Positions 1 through 7,577 of a DNA stretch of 21,973 nucleotides are shown here, piece after piece. The notes under the pieces are model-generated. The model did not search any database and was not told where the DNA came from. It saw only the letters and a program-made list of their open reading frames with translations. How positions within the stretch are numbered: position 1 is the stretch's first letter; each line of letters starts with the position of its first letter. Source of the DNA: DAIRVC01 sp036803025. Its GTDB lineage: Bacteria; Chloroflexota; Anaerolineae; Anaerolineales; E44-bin32. A program made the translations under genes and the position numbers. The stretch covers positions 1 through 21,973 of the forward strand of contig DAIRVC010000029.1 in the NCBI GenBank assembly GCA_036803025.1, written 5' to 3'.

Positions 1-830
1 CGAACGCCATCCTGCGCGAGGCCATCGACGGCAAGGTCATCCTGCGCACCGGCCGGCGCATCCCCAGGGTGCGCCCCGTCGGCGGCGTGCACGCGCCCAT
101 CTCCGTCGTGCGCATGGCGGTAGGCGACGCCTATGGCGCGCACGAATGGCGCGAGACCGACGACGCCGGTGACGAGATCGCCCTGCGCACCGAGCGCCTG
201 TCGCGGCGCACCTGCCGGGCGGTGGCCGAGTTCGCCTTTCAACATGCCGAACGCATCGGCGCCAGAGTCTTCGGCGGACCCAAGTACACGGTCAGCCCGG
301 TCTACGAGGGCATGTTCAAGGAGGAGATGGATGCGGCCGCCAGCCGGCATCCGGCGGTCGTCTACGATCCGCAGTTGATCGATGCAACCTACGCGTTGCT
401 CCTGCAGAACGAGGGCGAGGCGCTCGTCATCCCCGCCCTGAACCGTGACGGCGATTGCCTGTCCGACTTGGTGCTGCAGATGTATGGCTCGATCGCCGGC
501 GCCGAATCGATGGTCCTGGCCTTCGACGAAACGGCCATGCAGGTGCGAGTGGCGATGGCCGAGGCGCCGCACGGGACCGCGCCGGCGCTGCAGGGCAAGA
601 ACCTCGCCAACCCGATGGGCATGATCCTGGCCTCGGCCGCTCTGCTGACGCACCTGAGCAGCCCGGCCGCGGACAGAGCCTCACGCGCCATCTACGAATC
701 GGTTTTCGAAGCCGTTCACCAGGGGATCGCCACGCCCGACGTGGGCGGTTCGACGAGCACGACCCAGTTCACCGACGAGATCATCGAGCGCGTCACCAGC
801 AAGCTGGACGTGTGGGAGGCCCTGGGGTGA
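1..830 (+). CDS. Isocitrate/isopropylmalate dehydrogenase family protein (5'-truncated by window edge)
   Basis: This is the C-terminal 275 or so residues of a beta-decarboxylating dehydrogenase, which oxidises a 2-hydroxy acid with NAD(P) and decarboxylates it. The frame is open from base 3 with no start in the window, so the gene begins upstream. Visible family motifs are an early RTGRR and RPVGGV stretch that would bind the substrate carboxylates, GPKYTVSPVYEG with a conserved Lys-Tyr region, NRDGDCLSDLVLQMYGSIAG, which holds the metal-binding Asp residues and the family signature, and EAPHGTAPALQGKNLANP, the cofactor-binding loop. The sequence resembles the isocitrate dehydrogenase-like branch more than LeuB, but I cannot settle substrate or NAD/NADP preference. 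A 43-base gap with no obvious terminator separates it from the next gene, so co-transcription is possible. Confidence 0.9.
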   Translation, partial: NAILREAIDGKVILRTGRRIPRVRPVGGVHAPISVVRMAVGDAYGAHEWRETDDAGDEIALRTERLSRRTCRAVAEFAFQHAERIGARVFGGPKYTVSPVYEGMFKEEMDAAASRHPAVVYDPQLIDATYALLLQNEGEALVIPALNRDGDCLSDLVLQMYGSIAGAESMVLAFDETAMQVRVAMAEAPHGTAPALQGKNLANPMGMILASAALLTHLSSPAADRASRAIYESVFEAVHQGIATPDVGGSTSTTQFTDEIIERVTSKLDVWEALG

Positions 831-873
831 GGCGCTCCGTGCGCGCCGCGAACCGCGCGCCTCGGGTGGCCCG

Positions 874-1770
874 ATGAAGTATGGCGTGATCCTGCCCAAC
901 TTCGGGCCCCAGGCCTCGGCCGAGGAGCTCACGGCCGCGGCACAGGCCGCCGAGAGTCTGGGCTACGACTCGGTCTGGACCACCGACCATCTCGTCCTGC
1001 CGCGCTCCGACGCCCAGGTCTACGGGCACATCCTCGAAGCGCTGATGACGCTGGCCCACCTGGCCGCATGCACCCAACGGATCCGCCTGGGCGTCTCCAG
1101 CCTGGTCTTGCCGCAACGCGATCCAGCCCTGGCCGCCAAACAACTCGCCAGCCTCGATTGTCTCTCCGGCGGGCGGGCGATGGTGTGTGTCGGCGTGGGC
1201 TGGTCCTCGGGGGAGTTCGCCAATCTGGGGCAGCGATTCGAAGACCGCGGCCGGCGCCTCGACGAAGCCGTGAGGCTATTGCGCCTGCTGTGGGCATCGG
1301 ACGAGGCCGCCGGCCTGACATTCGAGGGCCGTTTCTACCAGCTGCGCGAGGCGGTCTTCGCCCCAAAGCCCGTCCAGCGCCCTGGCCTTCCGATCTGGAT
1401 CGGAGGCAATTCCCCCGCCGCGCTGCGCCGCGCCGCCGAACTGGGCGACGGGTGGCATCCCACCCGCCTGCCCCTGCGCGAGTTCGCCCAGAGCGTCGCA
1501 GAGCTCCGTGCCCGCGCCTCCGGCCGGCCGGTCACCATCAGCCTGCGCATCCGAGTCGACCCGGAAGCGGCCGAGACGCCCGGCGTGCTCAGCGGCCCAC
1601 CGCCGCGTGTGGCCGAGCAGCTGCGCGCCTACATCCAGGCCGGGCTCGAGTATCCCGTTTTGGCATTCGAGGCACCGAACGCGGCCGCCCGACTGGAGGC
1701 GATGGCCGGCTTCATGCATGAGGTTTCGCCACAGATCGCGGCGGGTGGGGAACAGGGGGCCCGCCCGTGA
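874..1770 (+). CDS. LLM-class (luciferase-like, F420-dependent type) oxidoreductase
   Basis: This 298-residue protein has the TIM-barrel layout of the bacterial luciferase-like family. It starts MKYGVILPNFGPQASAEEL and continues with GYDSVWTTDHL, IRLGVSSLVLPQRDP, a glycine-rich GVGVGWSSGEF segment and LPIWIGGNSPAALRRAAELGDGW. That last motif is typical of the group annotated as F420-dependent oxidoreductases of the Rv2161c type. The cofactor (F420 or FMN) is inferred from the family, and the substrate cannot be read. The ATG at 874 gives the standard family N-terminus directly at the first beta strand, and only a weak GGGTGG-type ribosome site precedes it. The stop codon overlaps the GTG start of the next gene by four bases (GTGA), so the two are likely translationally coupled. 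Confidence 0.88.
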   Translation: MKYGVILPNFGPQASAEELTAAAQAAESLGYDSVWTTDHLVLPRSDAQVYGHILEALMTLAHLAACTQRIRLGVSSLVLPQRDPALAAKQLASLDCLSGGRAMVCVGVGWSSGEFANLGQRFEDRGRRLDEAVRLLRLLWASDEAAGLTFEGRFYQLREAVFAPKPVQRPGLPIWIGGNSPAALRRAAELGDGWHPTRLPLREFAQSVAELRARASGRPVTISLRIRVDPEAAETPGVLSGPPPRVAEQLRAYIQAGLEYPVLAFEAPNAAARLEAMAGFMHEVSPQIAAGGEQGARP

Positions 1771-2666
1771 CATTCGCCCGGCGCGCGCTCTTGCTGATCT
1801 GCCTGCTCCTGGCCGGTTGCGGGGCGCCGCCGACCTTACCCCAGCCCTCGCCTCCGACCGGCGCACCGGCGGGGCCGACGCCGACCAGCGGCCCCGCGCC
1901 GACGCCGACGCGCGGGCCGCTCTCCAACCCTACGCCGGCCGCCATTCTGGAAGAGCCCGAACCGACGGCGACCTACACGCCCGCGCCGGCCCCGGTCAAT
2001 CTGCCGCTGGAACGCATCGCGCTTTTCAACCCCGGGCCCGGCTCCCAGGTCACCAGCCCGTTTGAAATCAGCGGCCGGGCTGGACCGAGCTTCAATGAGC
2101 GCGTTCACGTCCGACTTCTGGGCGAAGACGGGCGCGTGCTTGCCCAGCGGACGACCTACCTGAATACCCTGCGCGGCTATGCCGGCCCCTTTTCCACCGA
2201 GTTGACCTTCAACATCCCCGGTGTCGCCGAAGCCGGCCGCCTGGAACTCAGCACCGACGATCAGCGCAGCGGCCGCATGGCGCACTTGATGACACTTGAT
2301 CTGATCCTGCTGGCAGCCGGTGCGCCGCTGGTGCACCCGGCCGCGCAGGGGCCGGAGCAGCTGGCGATTCTGGCGCCTCGTGATGGCGCCGGGGTCCGCG
2401 GCGGGCGCTTCGCAACACGCCTCGCAGGCTGGACACAGAGTGGACAAGGATGGACGCTGGCGCTCTTCGACGGTGACGGCGATCCGCTGTCCGTACAGAC
2501 CGTGTACCCGTTACCGGGCGGGATCGGCGAGACCGGCGTCGTCGAGGCCGAGGTGACCTACGAAGTCCCCTATGAACAGTACGGCCGCCTGGCGCTGTAC
2601 GAGCTCGCCGAAGACGGCGTCAACTACCTGCACTACACCAGCATCGAAGTCTACCTTCGTCACTAG
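1767..2666 (+). CDS. Lipoprotein with two Gmad2-like immunoglobulin-type domains
   Basis: This 299-residue secreted lipoprotein has a basic N-terminus, a hydrophobic stretch and a canonical lipobox LLAGC with the lipidated Cys at residue 18. A linker of about 60 residues rich in Pro, Thr and Ala follows. Residues 85-185 (IALFNPGPGSQVTSPFEISG onwards, with an FSTELTFNIPG strand) match the pattern of the Gmad2 Ig-like domain. A second, more diverged unit begins around LAILAPRDGAGVRGGRF and runs to the C-terminus, giving a tandem arrangement. Such domains usually mediate binding at the cell surface, and the ligand here is unknown. It begins inside the stop codon of the LLM oxidoreductase gene (GTGA overlap). 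The call rests on pattern similarity, so the domain name is moderately certain and the lipoprotein call is strong. Confidence 0.8.
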   Translation: MTFARRALLLICLLLAGCGAPPTLPQPSPPTGAPAGPTPTSGPAPTPTRGPLSNPTPAAILEEPEPTATYTPAPAPVNLPLERIALFNPGPGSQVTSPFEISGRAGPSFNERVHVRLLGEDGRVLAQRTTYLNTLRGYAGPFSTELTFNIPGVAEAGRLELSTDDQRSGRMAHLMTLDLILLAAGAPLVHPAAQGPEQLAILAPRDGAGVRGGRFATRLAGWTQSGQGWTLALFDGDGDPLSVQTVYPLPGGIGETGVVEAEVTYEVPYEQYGRLALYELAEDGVNYLHYTSIEVYLRH

Positions 2667-2703
2667 TCCAGGAACCGCCGCCGGCTCTCCGGCGTCATGC
2701 GGG

Positions 2704-2712
2704 TGATATAAT
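2704..2712 (+). promoter_or_regulatory. Extended -10 promoter upstream of the VanW gene
   Basis: TGATATAAT forms a perfect TATAAT with the upstream TG of an extended -10 element. No recognisable -35 hexamer lies 16-18 bases upstream. The -10 ends 21 bases before the VanW ATG, which would give a short leader of about 15 nt. It lies just after the stop of the lipoprotein gene, suggesting a separate transcription unit. Confidence 0.6.
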
Positions 2713-2733
2713 CCCGCCCCTGAGAGGCCGGAA

Positions 2734-4572
2734 ATGCGCATCCCGCGCGCACGCCCCCAATTGACGCCTGAGATCATGTCCGACCTGAGGCGCGCCTTCA
2801 CGGCCATGCTGGCCGCCGGCGCGGCGATCCTGGCCGGGCTGGTGTTGTTCGTCTTGGGCGTGCGCGTGGTCTACGCCGGGCGTGCACTGCCGGGCGTGAC
2901 CGCCGCCGGGGTTCACGTCGCCGGGATGACCAAGACCGAAATCGAGTCTGCGCTGGCCGGCCTACTCACTTACCCGCGCACCGGGACCGTGTTGCTGCGC
3001 GACGGGGAACGTCAGTGGTCAGTGCGCCCCGAGCAACTCGGGGTGGTGATGGACATCCCCAGCCTGGCAGAGCGCGCGCTGACCGTCGGGCGGCGCGGTT
3101 CCATTTTCGCCGCGCTCCAGGAACAGTACGACGCCTGGACCGAGGGCTGGGCTATTCCGCCGATCGTCATCTTCGACCAGCGCTCCGGCGCAGCCTACCT
3201 GCAGGAGCTTGCCCGCCAGATCGACCAGCCGCAGATCCTGGCGACCCTGAGGGTCAACGGCCTCGAGGTCGAAATGAGCCCCGGGCAGATCGGCCGCGCG
3301 CTGAACGTCCACGCGACGCTCCAGGCCCTGACACCGGCCCTATCCCAACTCTACGATTCCGAGGTCCCGCTGGTCATCGACGAGACGCCCCCGCTCGTAT
3401 TGGACGCCTCCGAGCAGGCCGCCCTCGCCCGTGAGATCCTGCGCCAGCCCCTGACGCTGACCGCCGAGGGCGCCGGTCCATGGCGCCTCGACCCGCCGGG
3501 GCTGGCCTCGATGCTGCGCTTCAACCTGGTCAGCGACGGCGACGGCGGGCGCTATGAGGTCGGCCTGGACCCCGACTCGCTGACCTCCTATCTCGAGCCG
3601 CTCGTCCCGGCCCTCCAGCGGGCGCCCGAGAATGCCCGCTTCATCTTCAACGACGATACGCGCCAATTGGACCTGCTGCAGAGCGAGGTGATCGGCCGCA
3701 CGCTGGACGTCCCCGCCAGCATTCAGGCCATCAATCAGGGGCTGGTGGCCGGCGCGCACGAGCTCCCCCTGGTCTTCCAGACGACCGATCCGCCCGTCCG
3801 CAGCAGCGCCACCGCTGCCGATCTCGGCATCAGCGAGAACATCGTCGCCGTCTCGACCTACTTCTCCGGGTCGAGCGCCGGCCGCATCCAGAACATCCGC
3901 ACCGCCTCGGCCGAGTTCCACGGGCTGCTGATCGCGCCGGGCGAAACGCTTTCGATGGCCGAAGTGCTGGGCGACATCAGCCTGGACACCGGCTACACCG
4001 AGGCGCTGATCATTTTCGGCGACCGCACCATTCAGGGCCTGGGCGGCGGAGTGTGCCAGGTCAGCACCACGCTCTTTCGGGCGGCTTTCTTCGGGGGCTA
4101 CCNNNNNNNNNNGCGTCACCCGCACGCCTATCGGGTCGGCTACTATGAGCAGGGACCGGGCTCACCCGGCCCGGGACTCGACGCCACCGTCTTCGTGCCG
4201 CGCGTCGACTTCCGCTTCACCAACGACTCCCCTTACTGGGTGCTGCTCGAGACCTACGTCTACGGCAACCAGTTGCTGTGGAAGATCTACTCGACCTCCG
4301 ATGGCCGAGCGGTCGACTGGTCGACCAGCGGCCCGATGAACGTGGTCGAGGCGCCTGAACCGCTCTACCGCGAGAACTCGGACCTGCCCTCGGGCGAGAT
4401 CGAGCAGGTCGACTACGAAGCCGACGGAATGGACGTGACCGTCACACGCACCGTCACGCGCGACGGCGGTGTGATCCACCAGGACACGTTCCGCACCCAT
4501 TACCTGCCCTGGCGCGCGATCTACGAGTTCGGCCCGGGAACCTCACTGCCGCCGGACGCCCGCACCGAATGA
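2734..4572 (+). CDS. VanW family membrane-anchored protein (contains a 10-N gap)
   Basis: About 612 residues. A short cytoplasmic N-terminus is followed by one transmembrane segment at residues 24-47. Two extracytoplasmic repeats follow, of the kind usually called PG_binding_4 (around LPGVTAAGVHVAGMTKTEIE and again in residues 190-350). The VanW domain starts near residue 375 (STYFSGSSAGRIQNIRTAS, LGGGVCQVSTTLFRAAF, RHPHAYRVGYY). VanW proteins are cell-wall associated. Their biochemical role is not established, although the family was named from vancomycin-resistance clusters. Ten Ns cover codons 457-460 inside the VanW domain and keep the reading frame. The ATG at 2734 has a weak GAGAGG ribosome site, and an internal Met at residue 15 is an alternative start. 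A separate promoter just upstream suggests independent transcription. Confidence 0.88.
   Translation: MRIPRARPQLTPEIMSDLRRAFTAMLAAGAAILAGLVLFVLGVRVVYAGRALPGVTAAGVHVAGMTKTEIESALAGLLTYPRTGTVLLRDGERQWSVRPEQLGVVMDIPSLAERALTVGRRGSIFAALQEQYDAWTEGWAIPPIVIFDQRSGAAYLQELARQIDQPQILATLRVNGLEVEMSPGQIGRALNVHATLQALTPALSQLYDSEVPLVIDETPPLVLDASEQAALAREILRQPLTLTAEGAGPWRLDPPGLASMLRFNLVSDGDGGRYEVGLDPDSLTSYLEPLVPALQRAPENARFIFNDDTRQLDLLQSEVIGRTLDVPASIQAINQGLVAGAHELPLVFQTTDPPVRSSATAADLGISENIVAVSTYFSGSSAGRIQNIRTASAEFHGLLIAPGETLSMAEVLGDISLDTGYTEALIIFGDRTIQGLGGGVCQVSTTLFRAAFFGGYXXXXRHPHAYRVGYYEQGPGSPGPGLDATVFVPRVDFRFTNDSPYWVLLETYVYGNQLLWKIYSTSDGRAVDWSTSGPMNVVEAPEPLYRENSDLPSGEIEQVDYEADGMDVTVTRTVTRDGGVIHQDTFRTHYLPWRAIYEFGPGTSLPPDARTE
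4103..4112. other. Assembly gap or masked bases (10 Ns)
   Basis: Ten consecutive Ns lie inside the VanW coding region. The reading frame continues on both sides and the flanking residues (FFGGY before, RHPHAYRV after) belong to the same conserved motif, so little or nothing beyond four codons is missing. Confidence 0.98.
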
Positions 4573-4607
4573 CCTGACCGCGCGGCAAGCGGCCGTCGGG
4601 CGCGGCA

Positions 4608-4616
4608 TGGTACAAT
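4608..4616 (+). promoter_or_regulatory. Extended -10 promoter of the Trm112-like gene
   Basis: TGGTACAAT is an extended -10 (TG, one base, then TACAAT). It lies 35 bases after the VanW stop and 23 bases before the chosen ATG at 4640. There is no clear -35. The upstream ATG at 4607 overlaps this element, which argues against that ATG being the start codon. Confidence 0.5.
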
Positions 4617-4639
4617 CCGCGACGACACAGGAGAGGGCC

Positions 4640-4864
4640 ATGATCCCCGACGATCTGCTTGAGATCCTGCGTTGCCCGGCCTGCGTGCGCGAGAAGGACG
4701 GCCTGCTCAAGCTGGTCAAAGACACCTGGCTCGTGTGCCAGGAGCCCGGCTGCGGCCGCAAGTACCCCGTCCTTGACGATATCCCGGTGATGTTGATCGA
4801 GGAGGGCGACAAGTGGGTCAGGGTCGCCGAAGCCGAACTGCCCGTCCCGCCTCCCGAGTCCTGA
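4640..4864 (+). CDS. Trm112-like / UPF0434 zinc-ribbon protein
   Basis: This 74-residue protein reads MIPDDLLEILRCPAC, then CQEPGC, then a GRKYPVLDDIPVML stretch, which is the classic layout of the Trm112/YcaR (UPF0434) family. The Cys pairs at residues 12/15 and 33/38 would bind one zinc ion. In other organisms Trm112 activates several methyltransferases, while the role of the short bacterial members is less defined. The start at 4640 has a good AGGAGAGG ribosome site. The longer reading from 4607 would add 11 unrelated residues and overlap the promoter. The HEAT-repeat gene starts eight bases after the end of the stop codon, so the two form an operon. Confidence 0.85.
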   Translation: MIPDDLLEILRCPACVREKDGLLKLVKDTWLVCQEPGCGRKYPVLDDIPVMLIEEGDKWVRVAEAELPVPPPES

Positions 4865-4871
4865 CCCGGCG

Positions 4872-5450
4872 GTGACTGACCTGGAGGCGGCGCTTGCCAC
4901 GCTGTTCAGCGGGGACGACAGCCAGGCTGAAGCCGCCATTGCTGTCCTGGCTGCACTGGCCCCGTCCGCGCTTCCCCGACTGCTGATAGCCCTGGAGGAT
5001 CCGCACAGCGACCACCGCTGGTGGGCGGCACGCGCCCTGGCAGCCATCGACGACCCGCGCGTCCCGCCCGCCCTGCAGCGCGCGCTGGCTGACCCCGATG
5101 CCGCCGTGCGCCAGTGTGCGGCCCTCGGTCTGCGCCTCCGGCCGCACCCGGGCGCGGCCGCCGATCTGATCGACCTGCTGAACGATGGCGACCGACTCAC
5201 GGCCCGCCTGGCCGGCGATGCGCTCGCCGCGCTGGGAGCCCCGGCGACCCCGTTATTGGTCGAGGCGCTCTCCAGCCCGCAGGCTGCCGTGCGCATCGAA
5301 GCCTCTCGCGCCCTGGCCTCGATTCAAGACAAGGAATCGATTGGCGCCCTCATCGCCGCCGTCGATGATCCTTCGGCCGTGGTGCAGTACTGGGCCGAAG
5401 AGGCGCTCGACCGCATGGGTGTTGGGATGGTCTACTTCAAGCCCGGGTAG
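4872..5450 (+). CDS. HEAT-repeat protein
   Basis: This 192-residue all-helical protein consists of about five HEAT-type repeats of roughly 30 residues. Examples are LIALEDPHSDHRWWAARALAAI, QRALADPDAAVRQCAALGL, LVEALSSPQAAVRIEASRALASI and LIAAVDDPSAVVQYWAEEALDRM, each with the conserved Asp-Pro turn and a following Val-Arg. HEAT repeats are protein-binding scaffolds, and the partner is unknown. There is no signal peptide or transmembrane segment, so it is probably cytoplasmic. The start is GTG at 4872, eight bases after the Trm112-like stop, with GGCGG as a weak ribosome site. An adjacent role in regulating the zinc protein or a methyltransferase is only a guess from the operon. Confidence 0.8.
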   Translation: MTDLEAALATLFSGDDSQAEAAIAVLAALAPSALPRLLIALEDPHSDHRWWAARALAAIDDPRVPPALQRALADPDAAVRQCAALGLRLRPHPGAAADLIDLLNDGDRLTARLAGDALAALGAPATPLLVEALSSPQAAVRIEASRALASIQDKESIGALIAAVDDPSAVVQYWAEEALDRMGVGMVYFKPG

Positions 5451-5457
5451 GCGTTCT

Positions 5458-5490
5458 CAACTCCCGAAGTTCTACGAACTTTGGAAGTTG
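5458..5490. repeat. Palindromic hairpin at a convergent gene junction
   Basis: Two arms of 15 bases (CAACTCCCGAAGTTC and GAACTTTGGAAGTTG) pair around a 3-base TAC loop with one mismatch and one G-T wobble. It lies between the converging HEAT-repeat and DUF456 genes, eight bases from each. There is no T-run on either side, so it is either a bidirectional terminator of the GC-rich type or a copy of a dispersed palindromic element. Confidence 0.6.
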
Positions 5491-5498
5491 GAGATCTG

Positions 5499-5987
5499 TC
5501 AGCCGATTGCCACCCACGCCACCCAGGCAGCGATCATCATCAGACCGATCACCAGCTTGACCCCGTACGACAGCCCGTAACCCGCCAGCGTCCCCAAGGA
5601 GGATTTGACCGCCTGATCCCAGTCCTTGCGCCGCCAGTACTCGACCGCCAGCGTTCCCAACACCAATCCGGCCAGCAGCCCCGGCAGGGAGCCGAACACC
5701 AGCCCCACCAAACCCAGGCCAAGCCCGGCCAGCAACGACCATACCGACGCTCCGGCCATCTTTGCCCCGGTCCCGGTGACCCAGATCTCCGCGCCGAGTC
5801 CGGACAGCCCCAACAGGGTAATCAGGGCGAACAGCCATGGCCCGGAGTCGCCCCACCCGGCCAGCAGGCCATAGCCCAGCGCCGCGCCCCAGATAAGGAT
5901 CGCCCCGGGCAGCACCGGCAGGACCACTCCGGCCAGGCCCACCAGCATCACCACCCCGGCCACGATCGTGATCAGAGTCTCGTTCAC
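5499..5987 (-). CDS. DUF456 family small membrane protein
   Basis: This 162-residue very hydrophobic protein begins MNETLITIVAGVVMLVGLAG, followed by VVLPVLPGAILIWGAALGYG. That pattern is characteristic of DUF456. Later glycine-rich segments (LGLGLVGLVFGSLPGLLAGLVLG) resemble a glycine-zipper pair of helices. Four or five membrane segments are likely, and no function is known for the family. The start is GTG at 5987 with a strong GGAGG seven bases upstream. It lies 21 bases downstream of serS on the same strand and is probably co-transcribed, so it would also come under the T-box control. Codons reading -1 to this frame give a long shadow frame with no homology. Confidence 0.85.
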   Translation of the reverse strand: MNETLITIVAGVVMLVGLAGVVLPVLPGAILIWGAALGYGLLAGWGDSGPWLFALITLLGLSGLGAEIWVTGTGAKMAGASVWSLLAGLGLGLVGLVFGSLPGLLAGLVLGTLAVEYWRRKDWDQAVKSSLGTLAGYGLSYGVKLVIGLMMIAAWVAWVAIG

Positions 5988-6008
5988 GCGGGATCCTCCG
6001 CCGTAGGT

Positions 6009-7286
6009 TCAGGCGCCCGGCGGGCCGATCACCTCGGCGCCGCCCATCCACGGCCGCAACACCTCCGGAACTGTCACGCTCCCATCGGCGTGCTGGTAGT
6101 TCTCGAGCACGGCGATCAGCGTCCGCGGCAGGCCCAGCCCGGAACCGTTCAGGGTGTGTACAAGCTCGGCGCGCGCCTTGGGCGCACGGCGGAAGCGGGC
6201 ATTCGCCCGGCGCGCCTGGAAATCCGTGCAATTGGAGACCGATGAGACCTCCAGCCACTCGGCGCACCCCGGCGCCCAGACCTCCAGGTCGAACGTCTTG
6301 CCGGCGGAGAAACCCAGGTCGCCGGTGCACAGCTGCTTGACCCGGTAAGCCAGGCCCAGTCCGGCACAGGTCGCCTCGGCATCGGCCAGCATGCGATCCA
6401 GTTCGGCCGGCGAGTCCTCCGGCCGGCAGAAGACGTACATCTCCACTTTGTCGAACTGGTGGCCGCGCTTGATGCCGCGCACGTCGCGCCCGGCCGACAT
6501 CTTCTCGCGTCGGAAGCAGGGCGTATAGGCCGTATAGCGGCGCGGCAGCGACTCGCCCTCCAGGATCTCGTCCATGTGCAGGCCGGTCAGCGGCACCTCC
6601 GCCGTCGGCACCAACCACAGATCTTCTTCATGATCGCGATACAGGTTGTCAGCGAACTTAGGCAGCTGCCCGGCGGCAAACAGCGTGGCTTGGCGCACGA
6701 GGAACGGTGTGTACTGCTCCAGGTAGCCCTGGCGGATGTGCAGATCGAGCATCCAGGCGATCAGTGCGCGTTGCAGCCGGGCCCCGGCCCCGCTGAGCAC
6801 ATAGAAGCGCGAGCCGGTCAGCTTGACGCCGCGCTCCAGGTCCAGGATCCCCAGCGCCGAACCGAGCTCCCAGTGGGGCTGCGGGGCAAAGTCGAACGAC
6901 TTCGGCTCCCCGACCGTGCGGATGACCGGGTTGGCGCTCTCGTCCAAGCCGTCGGGGACCGACGGATCGGGCAGGTTGGGAATCTCGCGCATCAAGACCA
7001 GCAGCGCCTCATCGGCTTGATGCACCTGCGCGTCGAGGGCTTCGATCCTCTCGCCGACCGATCGCATGGCCTCGATACGTCCGGCGCGCTCGGCCGGGTC
7101 GCGCGTTTGGCTGATCTCCTTCGACACGCGGTTGCGTTCCGCCTTCAGCCCCTCGACCTCGGTCAGCAGCCCGCGCCGGCGCCCGTCCAGGCTGAGGATC
7201 GCCTCGATCGGCGGGTCAATCCCCCGGCGCAGCAGTGCCGCCCGCACCTCGTCCGGCTTCTCCCGCACAAGTTGAATATCCAGCAC
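6009..7286 (-). CDS. serS: Seryl-tRNA synthetase
   Basis: This 425-residue enzyme charges tRNA-Ser with serine. Residues 1-110 are the N-terminal helical-hairpin (coiled-coil) arm that grips the long variable arm of tRNA-Ser. The class II catalytic core follows: TPFLVRQATLFAAGQLPKF (193-211), the serine-binding TAE (228-230), motif 2 around FRREKMSAGRDVRG (258-271), SNCTDFQARR (351-360) and motif 3 GLGLPRTLIAVLEN (384-397). Length and order match normal bacterial SerRS, so the protein looks intact. The GTG start at 7286 has GGAGG six bases upstream and gives the standard MLDIQLVREKPDEVRAAL N-terminus. It is preceded by a T-box leader that should induce it when uncharged tRNA-Ser accumulates. 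Confidence 0.97.
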   Translation of the reverse strand: MLDIQLVREKPDEVRAALLRRGIDPPIEAILSLDGRRRGLLTEVEGLKAERNRVSKEISQTRDPAERAGRIEAMRSVGERIEALDAQVHQADEALLVLMREIPNLPDPSVPDGLDESANPVIRTVGEPKSFDFAPQPHWELGSALGILDLERGVKLTGSRFYVLSGAGARLQRALIAWMLDLHIRQGYLEQYTPFLVRQATLFAAGQLPKFADNLYRDHEEDLWLVPTAEVPLTGLHMDEILEGESLPRRYTAYTPCFRREKMSAGRDVRGIKRGHQFDKVEMYVFCRPEDSPAELDRMLADAEATCAGLGLAYRVKQLCTGDLGFSAGKTFDLEVWAPGCAEWLEVSSVSNCTDFQARRANARFRRAPKARAELVHTLNGSGLGLPRTLIAVLENYQHADGSVTVPEVLRPWMGGAEVIGPPGA

Positions 7287-7292
7287 GCTGCA

Positions 7293-7571
7293 CCTCCGCA
7301 GGCGGAAGCAAGCGCCCCCTCATCCGCAGGACGAGGGGGCGCACTCGTGGTGCCACCTGCATTTGCCCCGCACGGCGGGGCCTTGTGGCGCGATAGCGGG
7401 CGCACCCGGCTCCCTTACGGCGCATTTTCGCCCCTGCGGGAGCGACGCGGCCTGTGCGGCCGGCGGAGAGGAGGCTTGCCCGACCCCCACCGCCTCGCAC
7501 CAGCCGGCGGCTCTCTGAGAGGATCTACAGCAAGCGTGTCTCCGCGCTCGTCACGCTCAGTCTGAGTTGTC
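7293..7571 (-). promoter_or_regulatory. T-box riboswitch leader, tRNA-Ser (specifier UCC), controlling serS
   Basis: The serS leader carries all the main T-box parts, read on the - strand. Stem I has an AGAGAG-type AG bulge and GGTGCGA distal loop around 7509-7494. Helices GCTTGC/GCAAGC and GCGGAG/CTCCGC enclose an internal loop with TCC at 7472-7470, a serine codon in the specifier position. The conserved T-box core AGGTGGCACCACG lies at 7358-7346. Its UGGN base is C, which pairs with discriminator G73, the base expected in tRNA-Ser. A GGGGC/GCCCC extension of the antiterminator overlaps the 5' arm of the terminator hairpin, giving the expected mutually exclusive folds. The leader runs from the predicted start near 7571 to the serS ribosome site. 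Confidence 0.9.
7312..7342 (-). terminator. T-box regulated terminator of serS
   Basis: GCGCCCCCTC and GAGGGGGCGC form a perfect 10-bp stem around an 11-base loop, followed on the - strand by TTGCTT. It sits directly after the T-box core and before the ribosome site, as expected. The U-tract is weak. Confidence 0.85.
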
Positions 7572-7577
7572 TTCGCG

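Noticed and set aside
4607..4639. Upstream ATG as start of the Trm112-like gene
   Set aside because: It overlaps an extended -10 element, lacks a ribosome site and adds residues outside the family; the ATG at 4640 has a good AGGAGAGG site.
5437..6618. 393-codon open frame on the - strand across DUF456 and serS
   Set aside because: It is offset from two recognisable genes and has an Arg/Gly-rich composition typical of a shadow frame.
6459..7565. 368-codon open frame on the + strand opposite serS and its T-box
   Set aside because: It is antisense to serS and to a structured RNA leader, with no signal peptide, motif or family pattern.
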